NCBI GenBank assembly: GCA_964399485.1
Contig: CAYNQS010000002.1
Span: forward strand, 1-64,000
DNA from: Bathyarchaeum sp964399485
GTDB taxonomy: Archaea; Thermoproteota; Bathyarchaeia; Bathyarchaeales; Bathyarchaeaceae
Reading direction: 5' to 3'
DNA: 64,000 nt
The notes under the pieces were generated by a model, which worked only from the letters and a program-made list of their open reading frames with translations, was not told the DNA's origin and did no database searches. The stretch's first letter is position 1. Every line of letters begins with the position of its first letter. The position numbers and the translations under genes were made by a program. Positions 15,102 to 24,496 of this stretch are shown piece after piece.

Positions 15102-16472
15102 ATGAAGCCACTGCACATCTATTCGCTGGTCACTGATGTTGGGGTGGACATTCGTTTTCGAGAAAAATCCTATCCAATAGTATATCCAAGGTCTGTTTGG
15201 GAGGCAATACCCAAAGAGACGCAAACCGCGTTGAAAGACAATCTTGCAGTCGCCACCACCATGCATCTGCCGCTCATATTCGATTCTCCCAGCATCGTCT
15301 ACCATTCAGGCTGCCCATTGCTGGAGCCCTATTTTGTCCAAAACTTCTTGAAAGACATCCCATCCTGCACAGAGGTTGACGGCACCAGCACCGACGAGGC
15401 TGTAAGAAAATTCTTCAACACAGAGTACCAGTTTCTGGACCCAGACATAGTATATCCCTCCAAGCAGCCTGTGGATTCGCCATCCGGCGCCCTTGTTGGA
15501 ACAAGCTTCGGAAAGGACAGCCTCCTCACCTACGCAGCGGCAGATGAGATCGGTCTTGACCCTGAAATGGTCTATGTGGTAGAGCAGAGCATGACCTACG
15601 AACAGAAACACAAAACCGAGCTGGCGAAGCGCTTCAAAAACGAGTTCGGCAAACAACTGAACATTCTGAGGCATGAAACAGGAAAGTTCAGGGACTACCC
15701 ATATCTGGGGGTGCCCTTCACGGAGATGGGCTGGGGACTGCAAAGCACAGAGTATGCACTGGAGCTGATACCGTTCGCGTATGCTCTCAATGTGAAGTAT
15801 CTTCTGTTCGGCAACGAGCAAACCGCCGCCTCAACTTACATGGACTCTGAGGGCAGATGGACAGTTCATCCCTGCTACGACCAGTCCCACCACTGGACTG
15901 TGCATATTGACCAGATCACACAGACGTTCTCGGGGCGCTCAGTCAACACTGGAAGCTTGATTGAGCCGCTTATGGACATGATGATCCAGTACATTCTGGC
16001 GCACAGGTACCCGGGGATTGCGAAGTATCAGATGAGCTGCTTCACTGAAACCGAGGCGGGACGAGACTATCACTGGTGCCACAACTGCAGTATCTGCGCT
16101 AAGATGTATCTGATGTGCGTTGGAAGCGGAGTTGACCCAGAGATGATTGGGTTAAGGGAAAATATGTTAGAGCGAAAATACAAGCGGTTCTTCACTTTGT
16201 TTGGTGGGAAATCGATCACGATGACATATGCTCACACTAAGGTGGGCAGGGATGAGCAGCTTTTTGCGTTCTATCTTGCAGCCAAGAGGGGGGCAGAGGG
16301 GGGGCTGGTTGAGGAGTTTAAGGCAAGTCCATTATATCAGGAAGCGAAGAATCGGGAGGAGGAACTTTGGAAAACGTTCTGCACGTTACATACTTCGATA
16401 TCTGTGCCCAAAGAATTGAGGAACAGTGTGAATTCAATTTATAAAGAGGAACTGGCTTCATTCCAGATTTAA
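15102..16472 (+). CDS. PP-loop (adenine nucleotide alpha-hydrolase) protein, MurL-like
   Basis: 456 residues from ATG 15102; a TTATTAAT TATA-like box about 27 bases upstream suggests a leaderless start. A GTG at 15078 is the alternative. GTSFGKDS at 133-140 is a variant of the SGGKDS pyrophosphate loop, implying substrate adenylation. A cysteine cluster WCHNCSICAK (C326, C329, C332) resembles the cluster near the C-terminus of MurL, the enzyme that epimerises the terminal glutamate of UDP-MurNAc-Ala-Glu. The next gene is a D-Ala-D-Ala-ligase-like enzyme, which fits peptide-type chemistry. Archaea lack murein, so the substrate must differ. Exact function unknown. Confidence 0.6.
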   Translation: MKPLHIYSLVTDVGVDIRFREKSYPIVYPRSVWEAIPKETQTALKDNLAVATTMHLPLIFDSPSIVYHSGCPLLEPYFVQNFLKDIPSCTEVDGTSTDEAVRKFFNTEYQFLDPDIVYPSKQPVDSPSGALVGTSFGKDSLLTYAAADEIGLDPEMVYVVEQSMTYEQKHKTELAKRFKNEFGKQLNILRHETGKFRDYPYLGVPFTEMGWGLQSTEYALELIPFAYALNVKYLLFGNEQTAASTYMDSEGRWTVHPCYDQSHHWTVHIDQITQTFSGRSVNTGSLIEPLMDMMIQYILAHRYPGIAKYQMSCFTETEAGRDYHWCHNCSICAKMYLMCVGSGVDPEMIGLRENMLERKYKRFFTLFGGKSITMTYAHTKVGRDEQLFAFYLAAKRGAEGGLVEEFKASPLYQEAKNREEELWKTFCTLHTSISVPKELRNSVNSIYKEELASFQI

Positions 16473-16536
16473 CAGAGCAAATTCAAAGAAGGAGTTTAAT
16501 TATGTTGCATTCATTTTTCAGGTGGGATAATGCCTT

Positions 16537-17529
16537 ATGCGAATAGCGTTAGTTCTGAATACTCGCCGCGCAGAAAATGAATTCGAGGTGGAGTACGATC
16601 CGCCTCACACTATCGAACTCATAAAACATGGCATCGACGCCACTGGACACGAGTACGTCTTTGTTGAGGCTGACGAAAACTTTGCTGAAAGCATCAAAAA
16701 GGCAAAGCCAGACCTTGTCTTTAACAGGGCAGAGGGGCTGAGAGGAGACAGCCGCGAATCGCATGTGCCCGCCATACTTGAAATGCTTGACATACCCTAC
16801 GTTGGCTCTAACGTGCTGACTACTGCGATTTGCTTAAACAAGGCATGGACAAAAAAGGTTCTAGTTTATCATGGCATTTCGACACCAAAATTTTTTGTAT
16901 GCAAAAACCTTGAAGAGGCAGAGAAAATCAACGAGGGCTTCCCCTATATCCTGAAGCCCAACGAAGAAGGCTCCTCCATCGGAATCATCGAAGAAAACTT
17001 GGTACAAGACAAAACGCAGCTGCACACAAGACTCAAGCAGATGATCAGAGAGTATCAGCAGCCGATACTGGTTGAACAGTTTATTGAGGGCAGAGAATTC
17101 AGCACTGGACTACTAGGGCGAGCAGGCGAAGAGCCGGAGGTTCTTTCGATTCTGGAAATCGATTTCTCCAAGTTCCCGGAGGTAGGTGGCGTATTTGGGC
17201 AAAAATCAAAAACGGTCCTAGACTCTCTGGACCACTACATTTGTCCTGCACAAATCCCAGAAAAACTGAAGAAAAAGCTTGAACGGCTTTCAGTGAACAT
17301 CTGGCATGCGTTGGAGGCTAAAGATTTTGCGAGAATCGACTTTCGAATGAACAGTGAAGGGAAACTGTTTTTCTTGGAAATTAATCCTCTGCCAGGCATG
17401 GACTTCGACACTGAAGAAAACGATCTGTCATTCTATCCGTACATGGCGATGAAGTCGGGCTACAGTTACGATGAGCTTGTCCACAGACTTCTCGAATCTG
17501 CATGCAGCCGCTATGGTCTGAAACTATAG
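16537..17529 (+). CDS. ATP-grasp ligase of the D-alanine-D-alanine ligase family
   Basis: 330 residues. The order matches Ddl: FNRAEGLRGDSRESHVPAILE near 80-100, ATP-binding LKPNEEGSSIGI, FIEGREF, RIDFR and the Mg-binding FLEINPLPGM near 290. Such enzymes form an amide bond through an acyl-phosphate. SD GGTGGG precedes the ATG. Gene order PP-loop protein, ATP-grasp, acetyltransferase, all plus strand with short gaps, suggests one pathway. A true D-Ala-D-Ala ligase is unlikely in an archaeon. Related archaeal enzymes are annotated only by family. Confidence 0.78.
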   Translation: MRIALVLNTRRAENEFEVEYDPPHTIELIKHGIDATGHEYVFVEADENFAESIKKAKPDLVFNRAEGLRGDSRESHVPAILEMLDIPYVGSNVLTTAICLNKAWTKKVLVYHGISTPKFFVCKNLEEAEKINEGFPYILKPNEEGSSIGIIEENLVQDKTQLHTRLKQMIREYQQPILVEQFIEGREFSTGLLGRAGEEPEVLSILEIDFSKFPEVGGVFGQKSKTVLDSLDHYICPAQIPEKLKKKLERLSVNIWHALEAKDFARIDFRMNSEGKLFFLEINPLPGMDFDTEENDLSFYPYMAMKSGYSYDELVHRLLESACSRYGLKL

Positions 17530-17583
17530 AAAAGGTTTAGAACTCAGGTGGGTTCATGACAGTTTTGGGGAGAAAAGGAAGCT

Positions 17584-18120
17584 GTGAAGGAAACAAAAAC
17601 GATACTTCAACCAGAAAAAGATAATCCATTCTGGCGGCAGCTTTTACGCGAACTAGCCAAGAAGTTCAACGGAGAACTGGACATAGTTTTTCCAACAGAA
17701 TGGAACAGTTATTCTTTCTCTTTGTTTCACGGAATGGAGAAGTCAGGCTTCAGGCGGGAGTTACAGTATTCCTTTAAAGAGTTGACGAAGAGCTTCAAAA
17801 ATCCGGAACTGGTTTTCTGGCTCATAACAGAGGATGGTGAACCCCAAGTTCTTCTTTTCGGCTACGCGATTCCAGACAGAGAGGCGAAATCCTTCTATTT
17901 GGACACTTTAACTGTCAGACGCAGAGGCGAAGGCATCGGAGATATTGTTATGGAGTTTCTGATTCGCTGGGCACAAACAAAACAGTATCGAGCAATAGTT
18001 CTGGACACAGAATTAAGGGACGAGAAAGGATTTCCTCTACAGCACTTCTATGCAGAACACGGATTTGAAACAGTCTCCACTTCCGAAAACGATGTCACCA
18101 TGAAACGCATGCTGCAGTAA
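17584..18120 (+). CDS. GNAT-family N-acetyltransferase
   Basis: 178 residues. Motif A of the acetyl-CoA-binding fold is DTLTVRRRGEGIGDIVMEFL (R-x-x-G-x-G), followed by a strand IVLDTELRD and an HFYAEHGFETV ending typical of GNAT proteins. The GTG start lies near GGAAG. It is third in the PP-loop/ATP-grasp/GNAT row, so it may modify the same amino or peptide substrate. Substrate unknown. Confidence 0.72.
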   Translation: MKETKTILQPEKDNPFWRQLLRELAKKFNGELDIVFPTEWNSYSFSLFHGMEKSGFRRELQYSFKELTKSFKNPELVFWLITEDGEPQVLLFGYAIPDREAKSFYLDTLTVRRRGEGIGDIVMEFLIRWAQTKQYRAIVLDTELRDEKGFPLQHFYAEHGFETVSTSENDVTMKRMLQ

Positions 18121-18144
18121 AAAATGCGGGCTGTTTGGTGGCTC

Positions 18145-19266
18145 TCAGTCGAAGTCTCTGCCAGTCAGGATTGCCACGAATGTTCCTTTCACGATGAAGC
18201 CGTCTCTGCCAAGACTTTGCATGACAGCGAGGGTGCTGGCGGCTGCGGGAAGAACGCTTAGTCCCTCTTCGGAGCGGACTAGCCTTGAGAACTCCATCAT
18301 TTTTGTGTCTGAGGCGTATTCTGCGAAGCCTCCAGATTCATAAATTGCGTCTAGGGCAAGCTGTCCATCGAATGCATGCCAGTTGGTTAGCGGCTCATTG
18401 ACTTTGCTCTCTTTGATTTCCTCAGGTTTCAAATCAACTATGGTCCGTTTGTTTTCCTTGAAGGACTTTATGACAGGGTTGCCTCTCCGTGTGCTGGTAG
18501 CCACCATCTTTGGAACAGTCATAGTCTTGCCGGAGAGATACAGTTTTTTGAAGCCCGCGTAGATGCCCGCAATGGTTGTGCCGTTTCCAACAGGACAGAA
18601 AATATAGTTGGGAACCCGCCTTAAATCGCGGTAAATCTCAACCGCAATTTCTCCGTAAGCAGCTAAAGACAAATCTGGAACCTCGTTTACTCCAGGATTG
18701 GCGTCAAACCAATGGTTTTCTATCGCCTGCTGGCTAGAGTAAGCCACCGCATCCTCATAGTAACCATCCACAAAGTGAACCTTTGCACCAAAATTTTCCA
18801 TGCGTTTCAGCCGATCCTTTGGCACCTCATACTTTTTGGGAATGTAGATGTTGGCAGCCAAATCATAATGCCGTGCAGCGTAGGCAACAGCCACACCAAA
18901 GTTGCCGCAGGTTGCAGTTGTGAGTCCTTCCAGCCCTGAGGTAACCGTCTGATCAGCAAGTATCATGGCAATGCGGTCTTTCTGGGTTCCAGTAGGATTG
19001 CTGCCCTCAAACTTCAGATAGACGCGTTCACATCCTAGAATGGGAGCCAAGTTTCTTGCTTCAAGAAATATTGTGTTGCCAACCATGACCTGCCATGACT
19101 GACGTTTCAGTTTCAGTTGGCGTTCACGGTTGTCGCTCCAGCCGCTTGGTCTTGAATCCGACAACACAGGGGATGAAGGCTTGTAGGTTCCGTTATTTCT
19201 GGCCTTTGCCATTTTTCTGTTTTGACACTCCAAATAGAATCTAGGGAATTCTTCGCAATGATTCAC
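18145..19266 (-). CDS. threonine synthase-like PLP enzyme
   Basis: 373 residues of the fold-type II PLP family. The PLP lysine is K96 in NPTGTQKDRIAM, the phosphate loop is VGNGTTIAG, and ATCGNFGVAVAYAAR matches the substrate loop. Threonine synthase, converting O-phosphohomoserine to threonine, is the nearest assignment. The substitution GTQKDR for the usual GSFKDR and the lack of thr genes nearby leave room for a related lyase or racemase. Start uncertain: GTG 19266 or ATG 19212 (MAKARNNG), with no clear SD for either. It is convergent with the GNAT gene and follows nrdD on the same strand. Confidence 0.75.
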   Translation of the reverse strand: MNHCEEFPRFYLECQNRKMAKARNNGTYKPSSPVLSDSRPSGWSDNRERQLKLKRQSWQVMVGNTIFLEARNLAPILGCERVYLKFEGSNPTGTQKDRIAMILADQTVTSGLEGLTTATCGNFGVAVAYAARHYDLAANIYIPKKYEVPKDRLKRMENFGAKVHFVDGYYEDAVAYSSQQAIENHWFDANPGVNEVPDLSLAAYGEIAVEIYRDLRRVPNYIFCPVGNGTTIAGIYAGFKKLYLSGKTMTVPKMVATSTRRGNPVIKSFKENKRTIVDLKPEEIKESKVNEPLTNWHAFDGQLALDAIYESGGFAEYASDTKMMEFSRLVRSEEGLSVLPAAASTLAVMQSLGRDGFIVKGTFVAILTGRDFD

Positions 19267-19356
19267 GCAGCCACTATTTTAGATTTACTGTACAAGGGCG
19301 AAGAAAAGGCAGATTTGGAGATATTTTGTGTTCCCCGTAACCTCTGCGAAGGCTTT

Positions 19357-21558
19357 TTACATACCGGTTCTGTATCTGTCCATGAGTTCCTGTTTTTTGC
19401 CTTGGTTCCATCCGCTTACTGCCTGATAGTAGCCTGTTACTCTGGACCACCATTCCACTTTGTTGGAGCCGCAGTAGGGGCACTGCTCAAAAATGGGTGA
19501 GGTGACTTTACCGCAGTCGCTACAGATGGTCAGATCCTTGGTGTATGCGTAGTAGCCTATGTTGCTTTTCATGGTGATTCTCTTGGTCAGTTTATAGAGG
19601 GCTTCAGGGTCCGGAGAAGCATCTCCCAGCCACACATGGAACATGTTTCCTCCGTTCAGCAGGGGGAAGAACTTCTGCTCAAGGTCTATGCGATCAAACA
19701 ACCCCACATTAGCCTTCACGTCCACGTGAGTTCCGTTGCTGTAATAGACGGGAACATCCTTCTTCTTTTGGGCAAGCATAAACTTGGCTTGCTCCACATC
19801 TCCCCTCACAAGCTTCTCCGCGTTGTCCCGATAACCGTTTGTGATGAGGTCAGCTATGGCAAATCTCTGGGCGGTGGACTCAGCTGGTGTCCTAGCTAGA
19901 GAGAGTTTGAATCCGCTCTGTTTTTCCAACACTTTCTTGTATTTCTGCATCTCCAATATCAGCCTGACCAGAATCTTGACTGCCTCCGCATTTTCGTGCA
20001 GCTGATAGCCAGTGTGATACTGGGCCATCTCGTTTCCGCCCACAAAACCGAACGTGAAGCTTAACTGATCAAAGTCCACAGCCTGAGTCCCCTTCTCGCC
20101 AGTCCGCGGATCCAAGGGTCGCTGGGTAGCGAAGGGTATCCGTTTGTTTTCAATGGCAAGGTCCATCCACTTCTTTTTTGCTTTGAACACTTCAAGACCT
20201 AAATCCATGAGTCTGCGGCTCTCCTCAAAGAGCTTCTCGTCGTCTCCGTTGGCTTTGTAAGCCATTCTAGGAAGATTCAGACTTGCAACCTGCCAGCTTC
20301 CCATCGTGAAGTGCTTTCCGTTGTCGAAGTTGAGTTTCTCATCGAAGTCTTCGCTGTCTTCAGGAGTTTCAACAAAACAGTATGCGCAGCACTGGTAACA
20401 GGAGACTCCTTTTCCGTAGCCCCTGTAAGCGGGCATCATGTTGTCGAAGTAGGGAAGCCCAAACTTGGCTACAACCTTGTGGACGTCAAGCCACACATCG
20501 TCATATTCGGGCTTGAAGAACTCTGGGCTCAGAGAGTTCTCAAGTTTCGGAAAGTTGAAGGGCTTTCCCCAGTAATCGCCTTTGCCAGCCACATCGTAAA
20601 GGGCTCGGAACAGGATGCGAACTTCATCCTCGTAGGTTCCGTAAACGTCGGGTCCAACATGCCCATGCATTACGATAGGAACGTCTCTCCACAGGTCAGG
20701 AACTCCAGGCTGCACCTGAATGTTACTGAAAACCAGCTGACCGCCCCTAGCCACGTAGGCTTGAGTGTACTCGAAGAACATCATCTGCATAAGCTGCCGA
20801 ACCCGCGCGTAACTCAAACCCCTAACGTACGGGGCAAGGAAAACCAGAAAATTGTAGAAGCCCTCGCCGCCAGCAAAGTTTGTCTGGGCAGAAGCCAGTA
20901 TCTTGGCTGTGTGCAGAATCGCCACCTCCGGATGCTTGGCTGGACCAGCGATGCTTGTTCTTGTGCCCAGTCCGTCAGGCATCAGCCCGTAGTAGAGGAA
21001 GTATCGGAGGTCCCAGTCTTGGCAGAACGGTCTGGTTCCGAAGTATTCTAGGTCGTGTATGTGGAGGTCTCCGGACAGGTGCGCATCAGCGATTTTCGGG
21101 GGCATCAGCAGCAGGTATTCTTCTCCTGAAACCCAGTCTGCCTTCCTCTTGTGGGCTGTTTCAGGGTTAGGTTGAAGATTCGCGTTTTCTTTTGCCTTGT
21201 AGCCCGTGCCCATGTCAATCTTGTAGGCGTCATAGACGGGTGCACCTACTCGGGTCAAAATGTTCCGGTAAAGCGCGAACTCTGGGGTCTGTGCGGATTT
21301 GGCTAGGAGGACGTTGTTTACCAGTTCTCGTATGAGGGGTCCGCTGATGAACTTGAGGTTCAGGTCGAAAATCTTGTTTTCCACCTCAAGGGCTACATCT
21401 TCAGCCTCTTGTCTGCTTATGGCTCTTGTTTCGTAGAATTCTTCTGCCAGTTTTGTTTCTGTTAGGAGCTGCTCCACGATTTCGTTTCGATCCCAAGGTA
21501 CAATGAAACCGTCGGTTCCCCTAACCATGGGTCGAAGCTTTTGAATAATTTCGGTCAT
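19357..21558 (-). CDS. nrdD: anaerobic ribonucleoside-triphosphate reductase (class III)
   Basis: 733 residues. An ATP-cone occupies about residues 10-90 (allosteric dATP/ATP site). Candidate catalytic cysteines are C179 (RPFCQDWD) and the cluster C387/C390/C391/C394. The zinc ribbon is C679, C682, C693, C696, and the glycyl radical glycine is G709 in RVTGYY. All active-site elements are present. It makes deoxyribonucleotides under anoxia once activated by the radical-SAM enzyme NrdG, which is not in this window. It directly follows a glutaredoxin-like gene with no gap, which probably supplies electrons. Confidence 0.96.
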   Translation of the reverse strand: MTEIIQKLRPMVRGTDGFIVPWDRNEIVEQLLTETKLAEEFYETRAISRQEAEDVALEVENKIFDLNLKFISGPLIRELVNNVLLAKSAQTPEFALYRNILTRVGAPVYDAYKIDMGTGYKAKENANLQPNPETAHKRKADWVSGEEYLLLMPPKIADAHLSGDLHIHDLEYFGTRPFCQDWDLRYFLYYGLMPDGLGTRTSIAGPAKHPEVAILHTAKILASAQTNFAGGEGFYNFLVFLAPYVRGLSYARVRQLMQMMFFEYTQAYVARGGQLVFSNIQVQPGVPDLWRDVPIVMHGHVGPDVYGTYEDEVRILFRALYDVAGKGDYWGKPFNFPKLENSLSPEFFKPEYDDVWLDVHKVVAKFGLPYFDNMMPAYRGYGKGVSCYQCCAYCFVETPEDSEDFDEKLNFDNGKHFTMGSWQVASLNLPRMAYKANGDDEKLFEESRRLMDLGLEVFKAKKKWMDLAIENKRIPFATQRPLDPRTGEKGTQAVDFDQLSFTFGFVGGNEMAQYHTGYQLHENAEAVKILVRLILEMQKYKKVLEKQSGFKLSLARTPAESTAQRFAIADLITNGYRDNAEKLVRGDVEQAKFMLAQKKKDVPVYYSNGTHVDVKANVGLFDRIDLEQKFFPLLNGGNMFHVWLGDASPDPEALYKLTKRITMKSNIGYYAYTKDLTICSDCGKVTSPIFEQCPYCGSNKVEWWSRVTGYYQAVSGWNQGKKQELMDRYRTGM

Positions 21559-21864
21559 TTATATGCCTTCAAAAAGTTTTGAGACTTGGGGTTTGATCAA
21601 ACCGTTGTTTTCGAAGATCTGGCTATCCGTGTAGACCACTCCGTCAATTTCTAGGGCTGGCGCAGACATGACAACAAAATTTCTCATAACTAGGTCAGCC
21701 ATTACGTCGGAGTCTCCCAAGTTTTTTTCTTCAAAATTTGTTTCTTTGTTCTTTAACCATTTTTTTAGCATGTCACATCTGGGGCACCCTTCGCTTGTGT
21801 AAACTACCACACCGTTTTCTGACGGATGCTCAGAGGAACTGCCGAAATCTTCTGAAAAGCCCAT
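21559..21864 (-). CDS. glutaredoxin/NrdH-like thiol redox protein
   Basis: 101 residues. The thioredoxin-fold active site is GCPRC (near residue 27), followed by the family's APALEIDG cis-proline motif and VYTD. Length and motif fit NrdH-type glutaredoxins. The stop codon abuts the nrdD start, so it is the first gene of the nrdH-nrdD unit. An SD AGAGGTAG precedes the ATG, and a TATA-like TTAAATAA is near 21917-21924. It likely reduces the NrdD active site, although many class III enzymes use formate instead. Confidence 0.85.
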   Translation of the reverse strand: MGFSEDFGSSSEHPSENGVVVYTSEGCPRCDMLKKWLKNKETNFEEKNLGDSDVMADLVMRNFVVMSAPALEIDGVVYTDSQIFENNGLIKPQVSKLFEGI

Positions 21865-22116
21865 GAAAACTACCTCTCTTTTTACTGACGAGATACTATC
21901 TTAGGTATAGCTGTGTTTATTTAATTTTTTAGTTTTAATGGTATAAAATTCTGTATAAGCGTCCAGTCAAATTAACATTTAGCTATCGCGCCCAATTTGT
22001 CAAATATAAGCCAGCAACGAAAAATAATGGAACTGTATTGGTCAAGATGTGTTTTTGTTATATATAGGGGTCAAACAGACAGAGCAGCTACACCACACAA
22101 AAGACGTTTTTCTTGG

Positions 22117-24342
22117 TTATATGCGACTGAAGGACTGGAGCATATTAACGGATCCGCACACGGGGCACCGTTCCAATTTGCCGTAAAAGGTCTTCTGGCA
22201 ACTCGCACAGTAGGCAAGGTTCCGATTGAAAACGTAGAACCCAACCCCATAGTTTGCAGCAACATCTTTGGTTATAGCAAACAGATCATCAGGGTCCTGC
22301 TCCACATCATCGAGGGACACAACAGCCAAGTGACCGCCCGGAGTCAACCGGTGAAAACGCTCCTCAACCCTGAAACGTTCTTTCCAAGAAACGTCGACGC
22401 CCAGCGGCAAAGCAACCAAGTCGGTGTAGAAGGGTTTCTCTTTGGTGCCTTGAGCGTGAACCTTTGCCCACCCATACTTTTCCGCGTCGAGTTCCGCCAA
22501 CCTTTTTGTAGCGTCGGCGGCGGGCACCATAGCCAAGGATGCCCGCGTCTCAGGCTTCTTAGAATACCTCTCAATGTCATTAGAGAGATAGGATACTATT
22601 TTCTGGGCAAAATCAAGAGTTTCGCCATCCTGCTTCAGGGGTTTACCGAAGAATGAGTGGATGGTTTCGTTTAAGCCGACGAAGCTGATTAGGCGGGCGG
22701 CGTTTTCGATTCTGAAGTATTGGTCACCGTCAGTTTTCTGCATCAGGAAGGGAAGCATGTGTTCTCTTTCTCGCTGTTTGATGGTGCGGTATTTCATTTC
22801 CAGAGCCCGCAAAGCCATCTCCAGCTGATCATCTAAGATGCGGAAAAATCCGGTTTCTTTGCCTCCTGCCTCATACATGACTCTGGGCAGGTTTATTATC
22901 ACGCTGTCCACGCTTCCGGTCTGCAGGGTGTCCAGTTCCCAGTCTTCTTTCCAGTCAGAGGCTAACCTGAATCCTGTTGAAGTGTAGGATGTCGTTTCCT
23001 GTTCTTTTGGGCAGAGGTTAGCGAAGTAGGGAAGACCGGTTTCAGCCGCAAGTTTATGGGATTTGAGGAGGAGAGAGGCGCATTCAGGGTCTTTGAGGGC
23101 TTCAGGACGTATTTTCATTATCAGGCGGGGGTTGAAAACAGGTTTATGCTTGTCATCTTCGAACATGACATCGAGAATATGGGAGGCTAGGCTGCGACTT
23201 TCCTCAACATAATCTCCGTAGCATCCAACAGTTTTTCCTTCCGGTCCAATGGCTTCCGTCTCTTTCAGAAAGTCGGGGACAACAAATTCTATGCCCAATG
23301 AAGCCCCTACTGAACTTCCGTTTGAGAGGGGATAATTCAGGTTGGATATGAAGAGGCGTAGGCTTTCCCTGATTCGTTCCTCTGAAACGCCCTGCACGAA
23401 GGGGGCTAAAAAGATGTTAAAGAAGTCAAGGGTCTGCTCTCCAGAGGCTTCTATAGCAGTGATTTTCAGGACATTGGAAGCTGTTATCAGCGCAGCTTCA
23501 AGACTTTTAGGCGGAAAATAGGAGGGTTCATGAAGGTTCATTTCTCCACGGCTCAGTCCCTGCTGAAGGAAAAAACGGAGGTCATGCATGAACTGGTCTG
23601 GCTTCAAAACCCAAGTGCCGAGATGCTTTAGGTGAAGACCGCCAGAGAGGTGCGCGTCAGCAATGTCTCGGGGGAGAACGTTGAGGAGAGTATACTCTTC
23701 CATAACCGCGTCGGCAGCCGCTTTGTGGATAGCCTCTGCGCCCTGTAATCTGGTGCCGGTGGAGTCTATCAGCTGGTTAACGTCGTGAACTGGGAGTCCC
23801 AGACGGGTGAGTTTGTGGCGGTAATCTTCAAGTCCCTTTTCCACCAGGATTGCGTTGACCATTTCGCGTATCAGGGGTGCGGTTAAGTATTTTGTTTTGA
23901 ATTCTAGGAGGCGTTTTTCGGTTTCTCGAGCGATTTTCTGGGCTTGGAACACGGGAACGTTTGCTTCTTTCACTAAGGCTTCAACGATCTTGTTTCTGTC
24001 AAACTCTTCCATTGCCAAGCGGGAGGTTCGGACAAAAATTTTTTTTCTCTGCAAAAACTGCTGCTGGATGTCTTCTGTGAAGTTGATGATGGTTTTGCCT
24101 AGGTCAGTGAGGCGATATTCTTTGTTGTCCACATCCGGTTCTATGAGGTCGGCTTTGAGGAGATATTTTAGGTGGTAGGCGAATCTTCCTGCGTCTCTGC
24201 TGGGGTTGAGTCTCAGAATCTTCATGAGGTCGGTGTAGGATTGGGGTCCCTTGTCGACAAGGGTGATGAGAAGTTGCATACGCAGGGAGGAGGATGCAGC
24301 TTTGAGAATCTTTAGACCTGATTTCCTTCGCCGCCTTGGCAT
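22117..24342 (-). CDS. winged-helix/ATP-cone/NrdD-like protein lacking reductase catalytic residues; putative nucleotide-sensing regulator
   Basis: 741 residues. Residues 1-85 form an ArsR/HTH-type winged helix (SSLRMQLLITLVDKGPQSYTDLMKIL, then a wing at EYRLTDLGK). Residues ~100-170 are an ATP-cone (VRTSRLAMEEFDRNKIVEALVKEANV). The remainder aligns with NrdD throughout, including ADAHLSGGLH and IINLPRVMY. Against the active neighbour, C179 is replaced by Q250, the CYQCCAYC cluster by TSYTSTGFRL, and the protein stops at QSFSRI, right after the zinc ribbon and before the radical-bearing RVTGYY. No downstream frame restores it. It therefore cannot reduce ribonucleotides in the known way and probably senses dATP/ATP to control transcription. 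The promoter has ATATATAA at about 24363-24371. Confidence 0.8.
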   Translation of the reverse strand: MPRRRRKSGLKILKAASSSLRMQLLITLVDKGPQSYTDLMKILRLNPSRDAGRFAYHLKYLLKADLIEPDVDNKEYRLTDLGKTIINFTEDIQQQFLQRKKIFVRTSRLAMEEFDRNKIVEALVKEANVPVFQAQKIARETEKRLLEFKTKYLTAPLIREMVNAILVEKGLEDYRHKLTRLGLPVHDVNQLIDSTGTRLQGAEAIHKAAADAVMEEYTLLNVLPRDIADAHLSGGLHLKHLGTWVLKPDQFMHDLRFFLQQGLSRGEMNLHEPSYFPPKSLEAALITASNVLKITAIEASGEQTLDFFNIFLAPFVQGVSEERIRESLRLFISNLNYPLSNGSSVGASLGIEFVVPDFLKETEAIGPEGKTVGCYGDYVEESRSLASHILDVMFEDDKHKPVFNPRLIMKIRPEALKDPECASLLLKSHKLAAETGLPYFANLCPKEQETTSYTSTGFRLASDWKEDWELDTLQTGSVDSVIINLPRVMYEAGGKETGFFRILDDQLEMALRALEMKYRTIKQREREHMLPFLMQKTDGDQYFRIENAARLISFVGLNETIHSFFGKPLKQDGETLDFAQKIVSYLSNDIERYSKKPETRASLAMVPAADATKRLAELDAEKYGWAKVHAQGTKEKPFYTDLVALPLGVDVSWKERFRVEERFHRLTPGGHLAVVSLDDVEQDPDDLFAITKDVAANYGVGFYVFNRNLAYCASCQKTFYGKLERCPVCGSVNMLQSFSRI

Positions 24343-24496
24343 ACATAACTCACCAGCATCAGATTATATATTGATTTAGTTTAAAAAATTAGGGCTGATG
24401 TGATCATTCAGTTTAGAAAGGTTGGGAATATTAAAAAAGAAGATTAAGACGCCCTCCTAATCACGAGAGCATCTCTTTTGATTGCTTGCTTAGTAG

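Noticed and set aside
15306..15821. Minus-strand open frame of 171 codons
   Set aside because: Antisense to the PP-loop gene, no start signal or family.
20311..21051. Long plus-strand open frame (246 aa) opposite nrdD
   Set aside because: Antisense shadow of a well-supported gene; no SD, no recognisable domain.
22030..22117. Frameshift hiding the glycyl-radical domain of the NrdD-like gene
   Set aside because: The downstream frames read ITKKNV..., SVAYNQEKRLL... or stop, with no TGYY motif, so truncation appears real in this sequence.
21917..24390. Shared TAATTTTTTA motif in nrdH and NrdD-like promoters
   Set aside because: Low complexity AT tract in opposite orientations; expected by chance in archaeal promoters.
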